A DNA stretch of 64,000 nucleotides from Holothuria scabra (GCA_037179385.1 CM074193.1:8205547-8269546), one strand, 5' to 3'. Shown: positions 22,606 to 34,116, counted from the stretch's first letter. The notes: a model not told the origin generated them from the letters alone. Translations and numbers: made by a program.

Positions 22606-23304
22606 TCATCCCATCTTCAATCCGTGCGCGCAAGGTCATGCCTCCGTCGGGGACGGGCTACCCACCCCCTGTTGTTGAGAAAATCCAATTTCGTCAGGGA
22701 GCCTTCATCTTCATACCCACGATAAAAGATGTGGGTCTGTAGTCACTCCGGACGACCTCTTGATCTTGTTTACTAGAAGACCGTATTCTTCAAGGAAACT
22801 CACAATTCCGAATTTTCCTTACAAACACGGACGAGAGGTTGTTCATGTGCATGCAGTACCCTAAGGTCTGCCATCTGGCCTGCCCCGACAGCCGAATGCC
22901 GTTTTCAGCTACACATAATGATAAACAGTGGTGTGAGAAAATCTCCCCACAAGTCTGACTGAGAATTTATTTGAAGGCACCTTGTAACGTGACATATTTT
23001 CAAATACTTTGGGAGTAAAACCATTCATAGTCTGGAGTTCGGGCAGTCACGTTAAAAATTTCATTTATTTAGTGGACCTTGCAATTGAATTAAACGAAGA
23101 TTCTTAATATAGTCAAAAATATTATAGTATGTTTTCAATTCCGTTTCAGATTCCCCCGAAAAGAGACAAGGCCATTACATCTAACTGTAGCAGTGCCTTT
23201 TATCTGGTACTTTTCTGATCATTAGCAAGTTGGGGTTTTTTCTCTATTGAAGTGAAACTTTCATTTTAAAGGAAAGCTCAAAAAAGCGACTGCTTCTTTT
23301 GTAG

Positions 23305-23402
23305 TTACAAGTCTGGGAAATGCCATTCCGGCTATCTTAGGGGTTAGATTTTTAAACAATTTTCTGCACGCTCCGCGCCAACTGATGGTTGCACTCCGCA
23401 TA
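23305..23402 (-). repeat. Dispersed 95-bp core repeat, copy 1
   Basis: Reads on the minus strand GCGGAGTGCAACCATCAGTT, GGCGCGGAGCGTGCAGAAAA, and further on GATAGCCGGAATGGCATTTC, ending CCCAGAC. Confidence 0.75.
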
Positions 23403-23544
23403 TATAGTGTTTTAGTCGAATAGATGACTGAACAGAACAATGCGTGTTTGAAAATTATTCTTCGTGTTGGGCAGTATTATGAAGTGAAAATAATTTTATT
23501 GCGAAAGAAATCTGAAAGAAAGGACTTCTTTAATTCTAGTTACG

Positions 23545-23640
23545 AGCCCAGAAAATGCCATTTCCTGCTGTCCGGGGGGTTCTCAATTTTTCAAAAAATT
23601 CTGTGCGCTCGACTAAGATAATCTTTCGGGCAGGATTACA
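23545..23640 (-). repeat. Dispersed 95-bp core repeat, copy 2
   Basis: Minus strand: CCTGCCCGAAAGATTATCT, GAGCGCACAGAATTTTTTGA, then GGAAATGGCATTTTCTGG. The middle AAGCGGAG..GGTTGG part is deleted compared with copy 1. Confidence 0.7.
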
Positions 23641-24067
23641 TCTTTTTGGACAAAAGACAATTCTGCCCCTCCCAAACTGACACGTTCCCTTAGGCCTATG
23701 ACAATAAATAAAATATAAAACTTCAAATATATGCGAAGCCAATTTTTTTCCTCGGGAGAATGCTCCAATATGGTCTTCTTTTACTTTATTTTACCAACAC
23801 GCTTTCGTGTTTTGACATGTGTTAGTTACAATTTGACAGTAATTCCTTAATCTCATCAGGGTAACCGCAACATTGCGGATTACCACAAGTGTGATCATGC
23901 CTCTATTCAATTTGGTAAGTACTCATTGCCAATGCCAAAGCCCAAAAAGAGCACAAAGCGACCTTTTCAATAATGTGGTGTTGTATCTCATCAGCAATGG
24001 CAGAAGATGTACGTACAAATTGCATAGCCGGGCTACATTTAGGTAGAACGGGCGAGCCGGGCTACAT

Positions 24068-24540
24068 TTAGTATGACCCCTTGAAGGTGGTCTCATTTTC
24101 CAGTTGGGCTACGTCAGGGGCGAGCTTGTTCCAACTGAATATGGTTCTCCGAAAGTAGGAATTGCCAAATGCACCAACACTACAGGTAATATTTTTAAAA
24201 GACTTCGAATTTGTCCCAGTATGACTGGAATGGGGGACAAAAATATTCTGAGTAGGGACGGCCAATTTGTTACGTAAGATCTTGTGACAAGTGGAGAGGT
24301 CAGTAATATCACGTCTACATTCAAGAGTGGGCCAATTAATTAGAGAAGACATGATATGAGTGATACTTTCAGTTCCCCAGAAGCGTCAAGTGACAAACCT
24401 ACCTGCCCTAGTTTGGGTATTTTCGAGTTTCTTTTTCCCTGTGGTAGTTTGAGGAGACCAAACCTGGGAGGCGTACTCCAGTTGAGGACGCACATAAATG
24501 GAGTAGGGAAGGTCAGCCATACAATTTACCGTACCATGCT
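24068..24540 (-). pseudogene. LINE reverse transcriptase C-terminal fragment
   Basis: Minus strand, upstream part: YVRPQLEYASQVWSP and KKKLENTQTRAGRFVT, the conserved block after the reverse transcriptase domain. It is followed after a frameshift by WPTLECRRDITDLSTCHKIL and FGNSYFRRTIFSWNKLAP. This belongs to a different LINE family from the plus-strand fragment that abuts it. Its left end meets the right arm of the 22390-24075 element. Confidence 0.78.
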
Positions 24541-24975
24541 AAGCTTAAACATCTTGGGCTTATCACTTTGGAGCTGAGAAGGATATAGGGGGACATGCTC
24601 CAGGTTTACAAGTTTCTTTCTGAAAGGAATCCCCTTTTGACTTGTAGTTATTTAAGGGTTCAAAGTAATTCTCGGGTGCGTGGGCATTGTAAAAAGCTGG
24701 AAAAGCCTTTTGCAAGGCTTGACATTAGGAAGTTTAGTTTCTCCCATAGAGTTGTCAACGAGTGGAATTGTCTGCCAGATTGGGTAGTTAACTCCCCGTC
24801 AGTTCACTGCTTCAAGGTTAACATTGACAAGTTCTTCCATGACTGTGGTAGAATCTGATTGTTTGGGGCTGTTGTCAAGCTTTGGTTTGACTTTTGATTA
24901 GGGCTTGGACTTCAGGGCATCTTATGGGGCCTTGGCTCTCCTTTGCCCTTCAACCTGTTATGTTATATTATGTTA
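24535..24975 (+). pseudogene. 3' end of LINE family 1 (C-terminal codons plus tail)
   Basis: From GGGCTTATCACTTTGGAGCT it matches the LINE at 43857-45086 almost word for word. After one frameshift, 24595-24858 reads MLQVYKFLSERNPLLTCSYL and ends KVNIDKFFHDCGRI. The 3' tail GCATCTTATGGGGCCTTGG and then TTATGTTATATTATG corresponds to the tail at 46285-46375. It is a truncated insertion facing the minus-strand fragment above. Confidence 0.85.
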
Positions 24976-25769
24976 CAAGTTACGGGATAGAAAATTTAAG
25001 ATGTAGTTGCTTTAGCAACTTACATTATTAATATGAGGGATCCAAGAAAGCTTGCTGTCCAAGGTAACTCCAAGGTAACAGGATGATTTAACGGACTCAA
25101 GGTTATGTGCTGCAAGTTGATAGGTAAATTTAAGGGGTTTTGTTTTCAAGGTGGTGGAACATAAAAAAGGGAAATTACTTCACCACGCATGCATCGAGAC
25201 GCATCCGATTTGAATTTGTGTAGGCTACCTATTACCACAGAGAAGGCTGTTATCCTGCTCTGTGTCAATACCCATATTTCATGAATGGCTCTTAAATGTT
25301 GAGAATCGTTTGACAATATTTTTCTCACTTAGTTATGAAATTTTAAAGTGATTACCTCGTTCACTGCTAATGTCCTTTACAGAAAAAATGCGGTTCACCT
25401 GCAAGCGTTCCTGTACATTCAATGTTAGGAATGACTCCTTTTTAGTGTTTGACGATTGTTTTACCCATTTAAGGAATATATCTCCTCGCTTTATATCTTC
25501 TGCCTTTAATAGTTATTTTAAAAACACTTTTAAACATGGGCGGCGGTCGCGGGGGATGAAATGTCCCCCAAAATTTGTTGAGGGGGACATCACTTCAAAT
25601 GTCTCCTAGGCTATATACTTGAGGCATTAAGAAAGATATGTTCAACCGACGTACTGTTTTGCTCAAGGGCGTAGGAAGCGGTAGCATCCCCCATTTTTTT
25701 CAGTTTTGTGTTTTTCCCAACCCTTCTCTCATGAAGGTCTGAGTTCTCAACATATTTGTAATTAATTGT

Positions 25770-25935
25770 TCCTACAGGGCAAATTTTCTACGCGTCTCGC
25801 ACGTAGCAAAGTGCCATTCCTAATGCTGGATAGAACTCGATCATTAATCAGTTTGGTAATTTAACTTTTCCGAGCTCTGCATGGAAGTGACAAAATCGAA
25901 AATTTGCCAATTGTGACACTAGATCATCAAGTGAA
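25770..25935. repeat. Dispersed repeat shared (inverted) with 38455-38600
   Basis: Words GGCAAATTTTC, TTTTGTCA, AGAGCTCGGAAAAGTT, ACCAAACT and TTAGGAAT occur in the same order on the minus strand here and on the plus strand at 38455-38600. Confidence 0.7.
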
Positions 25936-26382
25936 CATCAGCAACTAAATGGCTATATTTTATATTCTTTTTCACAAACTTCCAAATTTTCTCTAATTTT
26001 GAAAAAGTTTGTCAAAAAAGGACAAGAAAGTTTCTGAAACTTTTAAAATGTCATCTGAGAGCTTCAGTTTGTTGGCCTTAGAATAATGTAGCAACAACGA
26101 TCTTTAGTCAACTTGCAATTTCTTCAGATTTGCCATAGGAAGTGCAGATTCTTCATTAATCCCGCGACTTTTCAAACTCCCTTACAGGAGACCCAGAATC
26201 CAAAACTTTCTGCAATACAAGCTGCATATCCTCAAACATGTGCTCAGAAAGGGCAAAAAATTCGGAGCGCCTTGCCCGCCGCAAATAACGTCTCTGATAC
26301 AACGGTGTTCAAAATTTAACTTGAAAATTCGGGTGCTTGTTTATTTCCCTGAAAAGGTCTAGCGTTTCCATTGCTGCTTAAA

Positions 26383-26943
26383 AAGTGTACCTCAAGTCAA
26401 AAAATTCAAAAATATATATTTAAGAAAATGAAAAATGAATTCTAACAGTCCAACTCCCATCTTCATATGACATTCATGAGCTGAGATTTAAAATGCTGAA
26501 GTTTATTCACTTAAAACAAATTGGTCTTTTGCGCAATAATTTGTGACTTTCTTGTTGTACAACTCACATAAAATGCTTTGTTTTCCTTCAAAATTAAAAA
26601 TGTGTTGATGACCTTGAACACTTCCTGTTTGCTTGCATAGCATGTTGCACAAGGAGGGCTTAATTAATTACATCACCTCATAAGAGAAAGAGTGCTGTCA
26701 CGCCTTGGTACAAGGTGCAGTAACGTTCGGAAAAACAAAGAAATACAAAGATTGTAATTTGATTAGTACAAGAATGACATCACAAATTACTGCGCAAAGT
26801 ACCATTTTAATTTGAGCGAATAAACTTCAACATTTAATATCTCAGCTCAGGAATGTCCTATGAAGATGGAAGTTGGACTGTTAGAATTTATTTTTCATGG
26901 TTTTAAATATATATTTTTGAATTTTTTGACTTCTGGTACACTT
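26383..26943. mobile_element. Fold-back type element, arms about 165 bp
   Basis: Left arm 26383-26557 and right arm 26782-26943 are reverse complements with roughly nine in ten bases equal by eye. Shared words include AATTCTAACAGTCCAACT, CATCTTCAT and AAGTTTATTC. The ends read AAGTGTACC and GGTACACTT. The 225-bp centre shows no coding capacity. Core-repeat copy 3 starts right after it. Confidence 0.85.
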
Positions 26944-26954
26944 AAACTGCTACT

Positions 26955-27075
26955 TACAAGCCTGCGAAATACCATTTCCGGCTGTCTGAGGGATCGCGAT
27001 TTCTCATTTTTTTTTGTACTCTCCGCGCTAACTATAAAGGGGACTCTCCGCTTAGATAATCTTTCGGGCAAGACC
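26955..27075 (-). repeat. Dispersed 95-bp core repeat, copy 3
   Basis: Minus strand: TTGCCCGAAAGATTATCTAA, GCGGAGAGTCC, GCGCGGAGAGTAC, then CAGACAGCCGGAAATGGTAT and TTCGCAGGCTTGTAAG. Confidence 0.8.
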
Positions 27076-28744
27076 ACATATTTCAGGTAGAAATCATTTT
27101 CCTACCGTACTCAAGTGCTCTCATATACACCTTTCATCAGATACCTTGTAACGCTAGCTGTCAGTTGAGTAGTCTGTGTAGATGAATTTTTTAGTTATTG
27201 AAGTGTCAAAACGTTATCAATATTTCTTTGCAGGGGGCATAGATGGATATACTGGAATTGTTGTCTCGTCCTGCTAGTGTAGCATGGCTGGGAAAAACGA
27301 TGATCCTGTTTTACAGTGCGCAGTTTCATTTGAAAATATGTATTATGGCAATCAATTTTTTATTTATGTAATTTTTAATTTTTGTATTGTTTATTCATTA
27401 TCTTTTTTTCATCTTGCGAAAAAATTCATCATCAAATATGTGCCTTTTGGTCAAGGGTGAGATACATAGTCCAAAATTTACTCTGCCACCCACTCTCATA
27501 TTGCTCTCTAATCCACTGATTTTGCTTTAATTCTGCAGTAGGCTAGTCAATATATTTTGGGATTGATGTGACATACAGTCTTAATTTCTGGAGCATTTCG
27601 TTTTTACATTACACAAATTTTTGCTCAGCGCCCTATTTTCTTCACAGTTGCATGTTTAAACTGTGGAATATGTTGATTGAATAAAAGTATAGTTTTCGCT
27701 AACAGTCTTTTAGTGCTGGAAGTCTGTAGTAGAGTTACTTCACCGAAAAACAATATTAAATAGATAAAAATCCCTCTGCAGCTGTATGAAAGATTCTTTA
27801 TCTATAAACAAGATCATATTATGTAGAAAATATTAATTGTATCAATGATAAGTTCAGGGTATGGTGGAAGGAGGTTATCCCGGAAGTCGATTGTCTTGGT
27901 TTTCCACCCTAAGTATACTTTTAGGAGACATCAAACTTCTTCTTTGCCGAATGATCTTTAATGAAATGGTGAAAGATAGCTAACAGTTTCTAACATGCAC
28001 ATAAAGTGTTCCTGACTTACATGCCCCTTGGGATAGTTTTTTGAACAATTTAATAGGCTTTGCATCTGCACAATGAAGAGCTAGCCCCGGACACAGTTTT
28101 GGTGAGGACAAGGAATTAAGAAAATTGGACATGCCGTGAAGTCTCCTCTTGAGAAAGCAACATAGACACCCCAGTACATCAAAGGCTGTGTGGGGTGTAA
28201 CTGATATCTGACTTTGTCACATGATCTGTGCTCTAAAATGAGCTAAGCTTTCATTGTATTCACACTGCGTGAAAAGCAATTAACACATGCTTGATTGACC
28301 TGTTAGCTAACCTCAAATGTTACGTAACTTTTTGTGTATTTTAATATATCTGTTACTGTCAATCGATTAATCAGACGTGAAATGTAACTATATCAAGTGT
28401 GGGTGTAGTGAGCTTCATTCCCTCCCTGTGGTGATAAGAGGTAATCAGGCAGAGAAGGAAAGTGTAACAAAAAGTAAGAAGGATCGTTTCATCATGAATT
28501 GTGTCGCATGAGAACTGAGAACGTTCTTCTATTTCATTAACATGAGCCAAATATTTTCAGCATTTCTCGAGAAAAACCTCTTAATTTTTTTGCTGGCTAA
28601 ACTGTTTAGTTACCGATATTGTTTTTGGAAACCGTCATATCTGAATCAATTTCGGGTTACTACATAATAACAATACCTAAAAAACAACCTGGTCCAGAAA
28701 TCAGATTTTTGTTTCCACCTCTAATAGTTTTAATTTTATTTTTT

Positions 28745-28850
28745 CCACGGAGCGGTCACCATCAGTTGGCGTCGAGCGTATACAGAAAGTTTTTAAAATC
28801 GCGATTTCTTTGATGGTCGGAGATGGCATTTTCCAGGTTTGTATTACGAT
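28745..28850 (+). repeat. Dispersed 95-bp core repeat, copy 4
   Basis: GGAGCGGTCACCATCAGTTG, GCGTCGAGCGTATACAGAAA, then GGTCGGAGATGGCATTTTCC and AGGTTTGTA. Confidence 0.75.
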
Positions 28851-30079
28851 GTCGTATACAGGCAGAAGTGGAACAATCCTCCCGGGGATTGGTCCTAGAT
28901 GAGGCGGGGATTCCGATCCCCTTTGAAGAAAAAATGTAGGCCTAACTTGAAAATGTAAATTGCAAATGGTAAAATATTTGATCCTATGGTTAAGATCTTC
29001 GATATTTCCCTATTGCCATTTTATTTGAAAATTTAAAACGGTGTGCATTGAAATTGCTATTTGAAACAACTTTAAGATGATAAAACATTATAAACAAGTG
29101 GGAAGGCAATGATTACTCATCTACGAAAGAAAAAAGCTCCAAAAAAGGTGATGAGTTCCTAATGGAACTTGACTGACAGAACCTGAGGCGCGCGCAGCGC
29201 GCGGAAATTTGGGGCTCTCTTTTTAACAAATATTTAAAAATCCAGGGCTTTTTTTTGGAAGAAAATTTGAAACTTTTGGAAGAAATTTGGCTTTTTGTAA
29301 AGACCATTAAGAAAAGAGGGGTGTTTTTTGAAAAACCTGTCCTTCATATGACTGTATGATCAAAATTCGAAACGTTGTATGCATGGGCGACCGAAATTCA
29401 TTTGAAACTCATTAAAAGATGGCATTGAAGGCCTCCTTACTATGCTTTCAGACGAAACTGAACTTCAATTCGCCAGAAAACTATTAACGTTGAACGTTGA
29501 ATAAAGATATGATAATTAAGAGCTTATATTGGAGAAATTTTGGAATTTTATGAAAGAAAATGTGGCTTCTTGGTACGGTGAAATTGAAGTTTTTGGGGGT
29601 TTTATTAAGTGATCTGTCTTTTAAGAGCACAACAAAGTAGAATGAAAGGGTGACTGAAGTTGGCTTGGGTTTTTAATTGTGAGGGGTGTCCACTGAAATT
29701 GGAAAATGTTCCGAAATTATTTCGCCATCTATTTTTAACAAATATTTGACAACCCGAAGCTCATGTTGGAGATAGAAGTGAATTTTATGACAGTTTTTGG
29801 TGTTTTTATTGGAAAATCTGCACAACCTTCTGATCAGAATGGTCAAGTAGGTCGCCGGGCGACTTGTAGTTTGTCGGGGTTACTGAAACTACCACGCAGA
29901 TTCAGACCCCCAGGGCGATACTGATAATTTTCCCGAAAAACTTTTCTTCCTGTTAAAATTTATTTGAAAATCTAGATCTGTAACTCATATATTAAAGGAA
30001 TTTTTTGACAAAAAACGTAGACGTATGAAAGCATGTCAGTTTGGAAGGGGGATGAAGATTTTTGCCTGAAAAATGTAAC

Positions 30080-30205
30080 CCTGCCCGAAAGGCTATTTAA
30101 GCGGAGTATCACCATTGGTTGGCCCGGAGAGCACAGGTAATTTTGATAATTCTCTACTCCTCAGATAGCCGGAAATCGCATTTCCCAGGCTCGTAAGCAG
30201 TATCC
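30080..30205 (+). repeat. Dispersed 95-bp core repeat, copy 5
   Basis: CCTGCCCGAAAGGCTATTTA, AGCGGAGTATCACCATTGGT, then CAGATAGCCGGAAATCGCAT and TTCCCAGGCTCGTAAG. This is the copy closest to the apparent consensus. Confidence 0.8.
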
Positions 30206-30349
30206 AAACAGTCATGATTCTGAGCTTTCGGTTGCAATAAAATATTTTACTTGAAATAAATTAGCGAAGTGATCAGACATAATTTCTAATATTGAAATAA
30301 AACGAAATACGTTGTGCAAGCCTGCAATGTTCTGTTCATTAGAAACACT

Positions 30350-30455
30350 ATCTAAGCGAAGCGTGGTGCTACGATTAGTTGGCGCGGAGCGTACCGAAAA
30401 TTTTGAAAAATCAGACCCTTAAGTTAGCCGATATGGTATTTCCCGGACTTGGAGC
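30350..30455 (+). repeat. Dispersed 95-bp core repeat, copy 6
   Basis: TAAGCGAAGCGTGGTGCTAC, TTGGCGCGGAGCGTACCGAA, then GTTAGCCGATATGGTATTTC and CCGGACTTG. It lies about 250 bp after copy 5 in the same orientation. Confidence 0.78.
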
Positions 30456-31885
30456 TAGTAACAAAGTTGTTTTTTGAGCTTTTGTTTGCAGTAACATTTT
30501 CACTCCAACAGAAAAAATCATTAACTTGCTGAGTGATCAGAAAATGTTGAGATAAAATGTACTACTACAATTGGAGGAAATGGTTGCGTACTTCTTCGAG
30601 GAAAACTATACATCGGAACTGAAAACATGCCAATGTCTTTTACTCCATTGCAACTCTATACTAAATTCAAGATCTACCGAATTGATGAACTTGTCTGCAT
30701 GCAGTACGTGACTCTCTAAAACTACGATATTAGATCATTTTTCTTCTGCAGCATTTTGAAAAAATTCAAGTTACCCAGCCCCACCTCTTACGCCTATGGC
30801 AGAAAAAAGAAATGGATTGTTGCAGAGGAAAGTTGGAAAATCAAAGTCTTTGTTGAAGATCAACCTGCCTTATTTCATATGGGCAAAATCAAAACTGAAG
30901 TTGGTAGAAGTTTCATATTTTGTCGTAAAATGAAAACGGAAAATCTTTTTACTTTCTTTTCAGAATTTTAAAATTCTGGAGACTATGTTGAAAAAACGAT
31001 TTTTTGTAAGAAAAAGTGTATTTTGTTTGAGAATTTCCTTGGAAGTAGGGTTTTTTCGTTAGCAGGATCATGAATATCGTCCCGGGAAGTCGGGGAGGGG
31101 GTCGGAAGTCGAAGTGGCGGTGGATCTTATATTTTTTATCGTATAGATGCAAGCTCCCCGACGATTGGATCTTCTCCTCCGACGGGGGGAGGGGCGCCTT
31201 CCCCGAAGGGGAGCCATGGCCCCCTGAGTCCCCGCTGACGCCACCCTTGGTGCAAGTGGTAAATTTGCAGAAAATTGTATATCTCTTCAAAACTTCGTTT
31301 TTTGGAATTTCGTTACTTTGGCTAGATAGACAAAATTGTGCGAATTGAAAATTTGTAGAAAATTATTACGAATAATAAGTCGACTACATGTGGTGCCCTA
31401 TCTGTTATGTAATTTTTTCTTCATTTCGTCATGACTCGTCTCCTAGTCAATATGCTACAGGTTATTGTTATTTCGCTAAGCCGATAACTCGTCAGTGCAG
31501 TGTTCCCTGTTTTGTATGCTTGCCAAATTTAACAACTGCTCTGAAGGCAATAGTATTCACTGAGACAAGCAAACCGCGACTAGATCATATCATATTCAAC
31601 CTTCCAAAGAAAAGAGGGAAGAGATACGTATAGTTGTCAAAAAAGAAGCATTGTTCGATAACTCTATAGATCCACGTTTTAATACCATAATCATATGAGT
31701 TTGCGAACTTAATGTTTGCATTGGAAAGATTGTCCACGCATCGCAACACAGTTTGCACCAACTCGGCATTCAAAAGGAGGTGAAGTTTACTTTGACGTAA
31801 TCGATTTCGGTTCTGAAATTTGTAGGCTTCTTGATTTTCTTAATACTGTAGACTTACATCTTTTATTTAAAAGGCATTGAAAGGA

Positions 31886-33406
31886 ATGGCAAGATTTCGG
31901 AGATATTATACATTTGTCATAATTCTTACGATAACCATCATTATATTCCACGTCATCGTCAGTGCATGGTACCACCTGTCGACGTCATATCGAAAAGTTT
32001 TTTCACTGATAGCCGAGGAAGACATGTACAACACCAAACATCACGGTGTTACAAACACCAATGAGAATTCGTCCTTAAATCGGAGAGTTTCTTCCCCGAC
32101 GATTGACGGAGACAGTTACAAGCCCCACGATCTTACTAGTGTCGATAAAACGGATATTAATGATGAACTGCATGTTAACCTGTCCGAAGTCGTGGGAGTC
32201 AATCTTGGCATCGTCCCACATCAAAGAACAATAAAAGATAACGTGGATGCAGTGGTATATTCAGCCTACCCTGAACTGCTATCCCCCACATCGTATCCGG
32301 CACGATATGAATGTCCAGGCACTCACAGAACCATTACCTTTAGAATATCGCCATGGAATGCCGCTGGCATTGGGGATGCAGATGTTGTATTCGTTGGAGT
32401 TGAAGTTTCCGACAAACAGTGGGAGGAAGCAAAAAAGATAAAAAAGCCACATCAAATATGGGTATATGCAACTGGGGAGAGTGCATATTTTGCTCCACAG
32501 GTCAGACCTACTGACGGTATTAAACCTGTTGGGTTCGGTCAGGATTTTCGTTTTAACATATCTGTTACGTATCATTCTACATCAGACATTGTTGCAAAAT
32601 ATGGATCTTATGTCCCATATGCCGAAAACGATCGAAAACGAGATGCTGATGTACATTCCAAGGTCGCAGATCACATAGTGGCATGGGTTAGCAGTCATTG
32701 CGACAAGTCGGTCTGGAACAGGACTGGTTTCGTCCAAAGTCTAAGCAAACATATACCTGTTCATAAATATGGTGCTTGTGGTGGCAATCGTCTTCGTAAA
32801 GGGCCCGAGGGATACCCCACAATACTAGAAGGATTCAAGTTCTACCTCGCTTTTGAAAATTCATGTTGTTCTGAATATATAACTGAGAAGTTTTGGCAAT
32901 CTCTCACCCTCTTCAAGGCGGTCCCAATTGTCATTGGTGCTTCAAAGTCGGAGTACGAAAGAGTGGCTCCCCCAAATTCCTTCGTGTTTGCCAATGATTT
33001 CGACAGCGTGGAAGATCTCGCCCACTTCATTCGCAAAGTTGCAAATGACGAGGAGTTGTATAATACATATCACGAATGGAGAAAATACGGACAAACGGAC
33101 GAAAGGCAGCTAAAAGGTCAGATTTATCCGTTTACATCTACTCAGCCAGCCTGCATATTTTTAAACTTTTTAGAACAAAATGCTTGGAAGGAAAACAATA
33201 AGCCATTATTGACAAAACTTGACCCATTTGGACCCGAGTGGCTTGGTAGTTGTAAGCCTTGTGGAGACAAAAAGTGGATCAATGATTTTGATTTATCTAG
33301 AGATGGTTACAATCCAATTGTTTATTTGCGTAGTACATTTTATAAATATACTAGTATGAGAGAGGTAAAATACAGATCGCATGTGCCTAACCCAAAATTA
33401 GTTTGA
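31886..33406 (+). CDS. Alpha-1,3-fucosyltransferase-like enzyme (GT10 family), intronless
   Basis: Golgi type II membrane enzyme expected to move fucose from GDP-fucose to glycans; acceptor and exact linkage cannot be read from sequence. The ATG at 31886 is chosen because an in-frame TAA lies at 31868-31870; it has G at -3 and G at +4. The protein has 506 residues. A short basic cytoplasmic tail (MARFRR) precedes one hydrophobic anchor at about residues 8-28, then a stem of over 80 residues. GT10 blocks follow in order: WVYATGES near 192, FNISVTYHSTSDIVAKYGSY near 222-242, KVADHIVAWVSSHC, YGACGGN, the donor-site block FYLAFENSCCSEYITEKFW near 317-335, and VPIVIGAS. A C-terminal CKPC motif near 455 fits the conserved disulfide. 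Sequons include NLS, NIS and NRT. The longer stem makes it larger than typical vertebrate members. TTTAAAAG just upstream could be an acceptor for a spliced 5' UTR. Confidence 0.93.
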   Translation: MARFRRYYTFVIILTITIIIFHVIVSAWYHLSTSYRKVFSLIAEEDMYNTKHHGVTNTNENSSLNRRVSSPTIDGDSYKPHDLTSVDKTDINDELHVNLSEVVGVNLGIVPHQRTIKDNVDAVVYSAYPELLSPTSYPARYECPGTHRTITFRISPWNAAGIGDADVVFVGVEVSDKQWEEAKKIKKPHQIWVYATGESAYFAPQVRPTDGIKPVGFGQDFRFNISVTYHSTSDIVAKYGSYVPYAENDRKRDADVHSKVADHIVAWVSSHCDKSVWNRTGFVQSLSKHIPVHKYGACGGNRLRKGPEGYPTILEGFKFYLAFENSCCSEYITEKFWQSLTLFKAVPIVIGASKSEYERVAPPNSFVFANDFDSVEDLAHFIRKVANDEELYNTYHEWRKYGQTDERQLKGQIYPFTSTQPACIFLNFLEQNAWKENNKPLLTKLDPFGPEWLGSCKPCGDKKWINDFDLSRDGYNPIVYLRSTFYKYTSMREVKYRSHVPNPKLV

Positions 33407-33649
33407 AACTTAAATCACCCTTAAAAGGTCTAAAATTTGTTCTCGATATATGGTAGTTACAAGCATTAATGTTCCATATGGCAGGGATACATTAAGGACG
33501 TTACATTGCATAAATATTTCCCTTTCTAATACCACAGCAGTTTTTTCGATGAGTGTCGGTTACACCCTGAAGGGAAGGCGTCAGAGTATTTTGAAAAGCA
33601 TGAGTTAAGTGTTCCGTCTCTTCTTTTCCCTTCTTTTCGTTCTCTGCCT

Positions 33650-33970
33650 CCCGAAGAAGCTATTGCGTCCACTGAAGGATAACACCTGACCACTAGCCAG
33701 TATACTTTTTCTAAAGTCCTCCCGACCTTCTGGCAAAAAGCCGTTCGGCGAAACCAAACTTAAACTGCTTCCTGAAGAAGCTAATACGTCCACTGCAGGA
33801 CAATACGTGACCAACCTCACGCTCCTCAGACCATTTACGTTATTGGTATGTCATGTATGGCTTCATTCTAGACTGGATGAAAAGAACAGATACTGCATAT
33901 GATCTTACCAAAAAGGCCGAGAAGCCAGTATTGTGTTAAGGACTATCTGAACATCTCAAACAAAGTTTAA
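33650..33970 (+). repeat. Repeat within the fucosyltransferase 3' region, inverted copy at 41930-42250
   Basis: TTCGGCGAAACCAAACTTAA, CTGCTTCCTGAAGAAGCTAA, CGTCCACTG and AAGGACTATCTGAACATCTC recur in order on the minus strand at 41930-42250. Inside this copy, CCGAAGAAGCTATTGCGTCC and CTGAAGAAGCTAATACGTCC form a short direct repeat about 125 bp apart. Confidence 0.8.
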
Positions 33971-34110
33971 TGTTCATTGTAATACATTGTTTTAGTATTT
34001 AAAGTTGTTAAATTACTTAACAGTGAAGAACAAAACTGCTTTGAAATTCCTTATTTTAAATCTTTACACTGCATTGTTCATTTAAATTACCGTATGGAGC
34101 AATATTGTAA

Positions 34111-34116
34111 AATAAA
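34111..34116 (+). terminator. Candidate fucosyltransferase polyadenylation signal AATAAA
   Basis: Canonical AATAAA 705 bases after the stop codon, followed by T-rich sequence. It is the first clear candidate downstream and implies a 3' UTR of about 0.7 kb. Confidence 0.55.

Larger units (their letters stand above)
22390..24075. mobile_element. Element with about 57-bp terminal inverted repeats next to the MRPS9 5' end
   Basis: The left arm (about 22390-22446) and right arm (about 24019-24075) are reverse complements with few differences. Each arm holds two direct copies of CTAAATGTAGCCCGGCT-like sequence about 30 bp apart, around CGCCCGT. The left end is 245 bp upstream of the MRPS9 start codon. 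I found no transposase, and the interior includes two copies of the dispersed 95-bp core repeat. A target duplication is not evident. Confidence 0.75.
24976..31885. other. Gene-free, repeat-rich interval between MRPS9 and the fucosyltransferase
   Basis: It contains the inverted-repeat element at 26383-26943, copies 3-6 of the core repeat, and a repeat at 25770-25935 shared with 38455-38600. A GCGCGCGCAGCGCGCGG word occurs at 29188-29204, and a GC-rich stretch lies at 31070-31230. The remaining open frames are short and show no domain, so I call no gene here. The last few hundred bases may include the fucosyltransferase 5' UTR and promoter. Confidence 0.5.
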
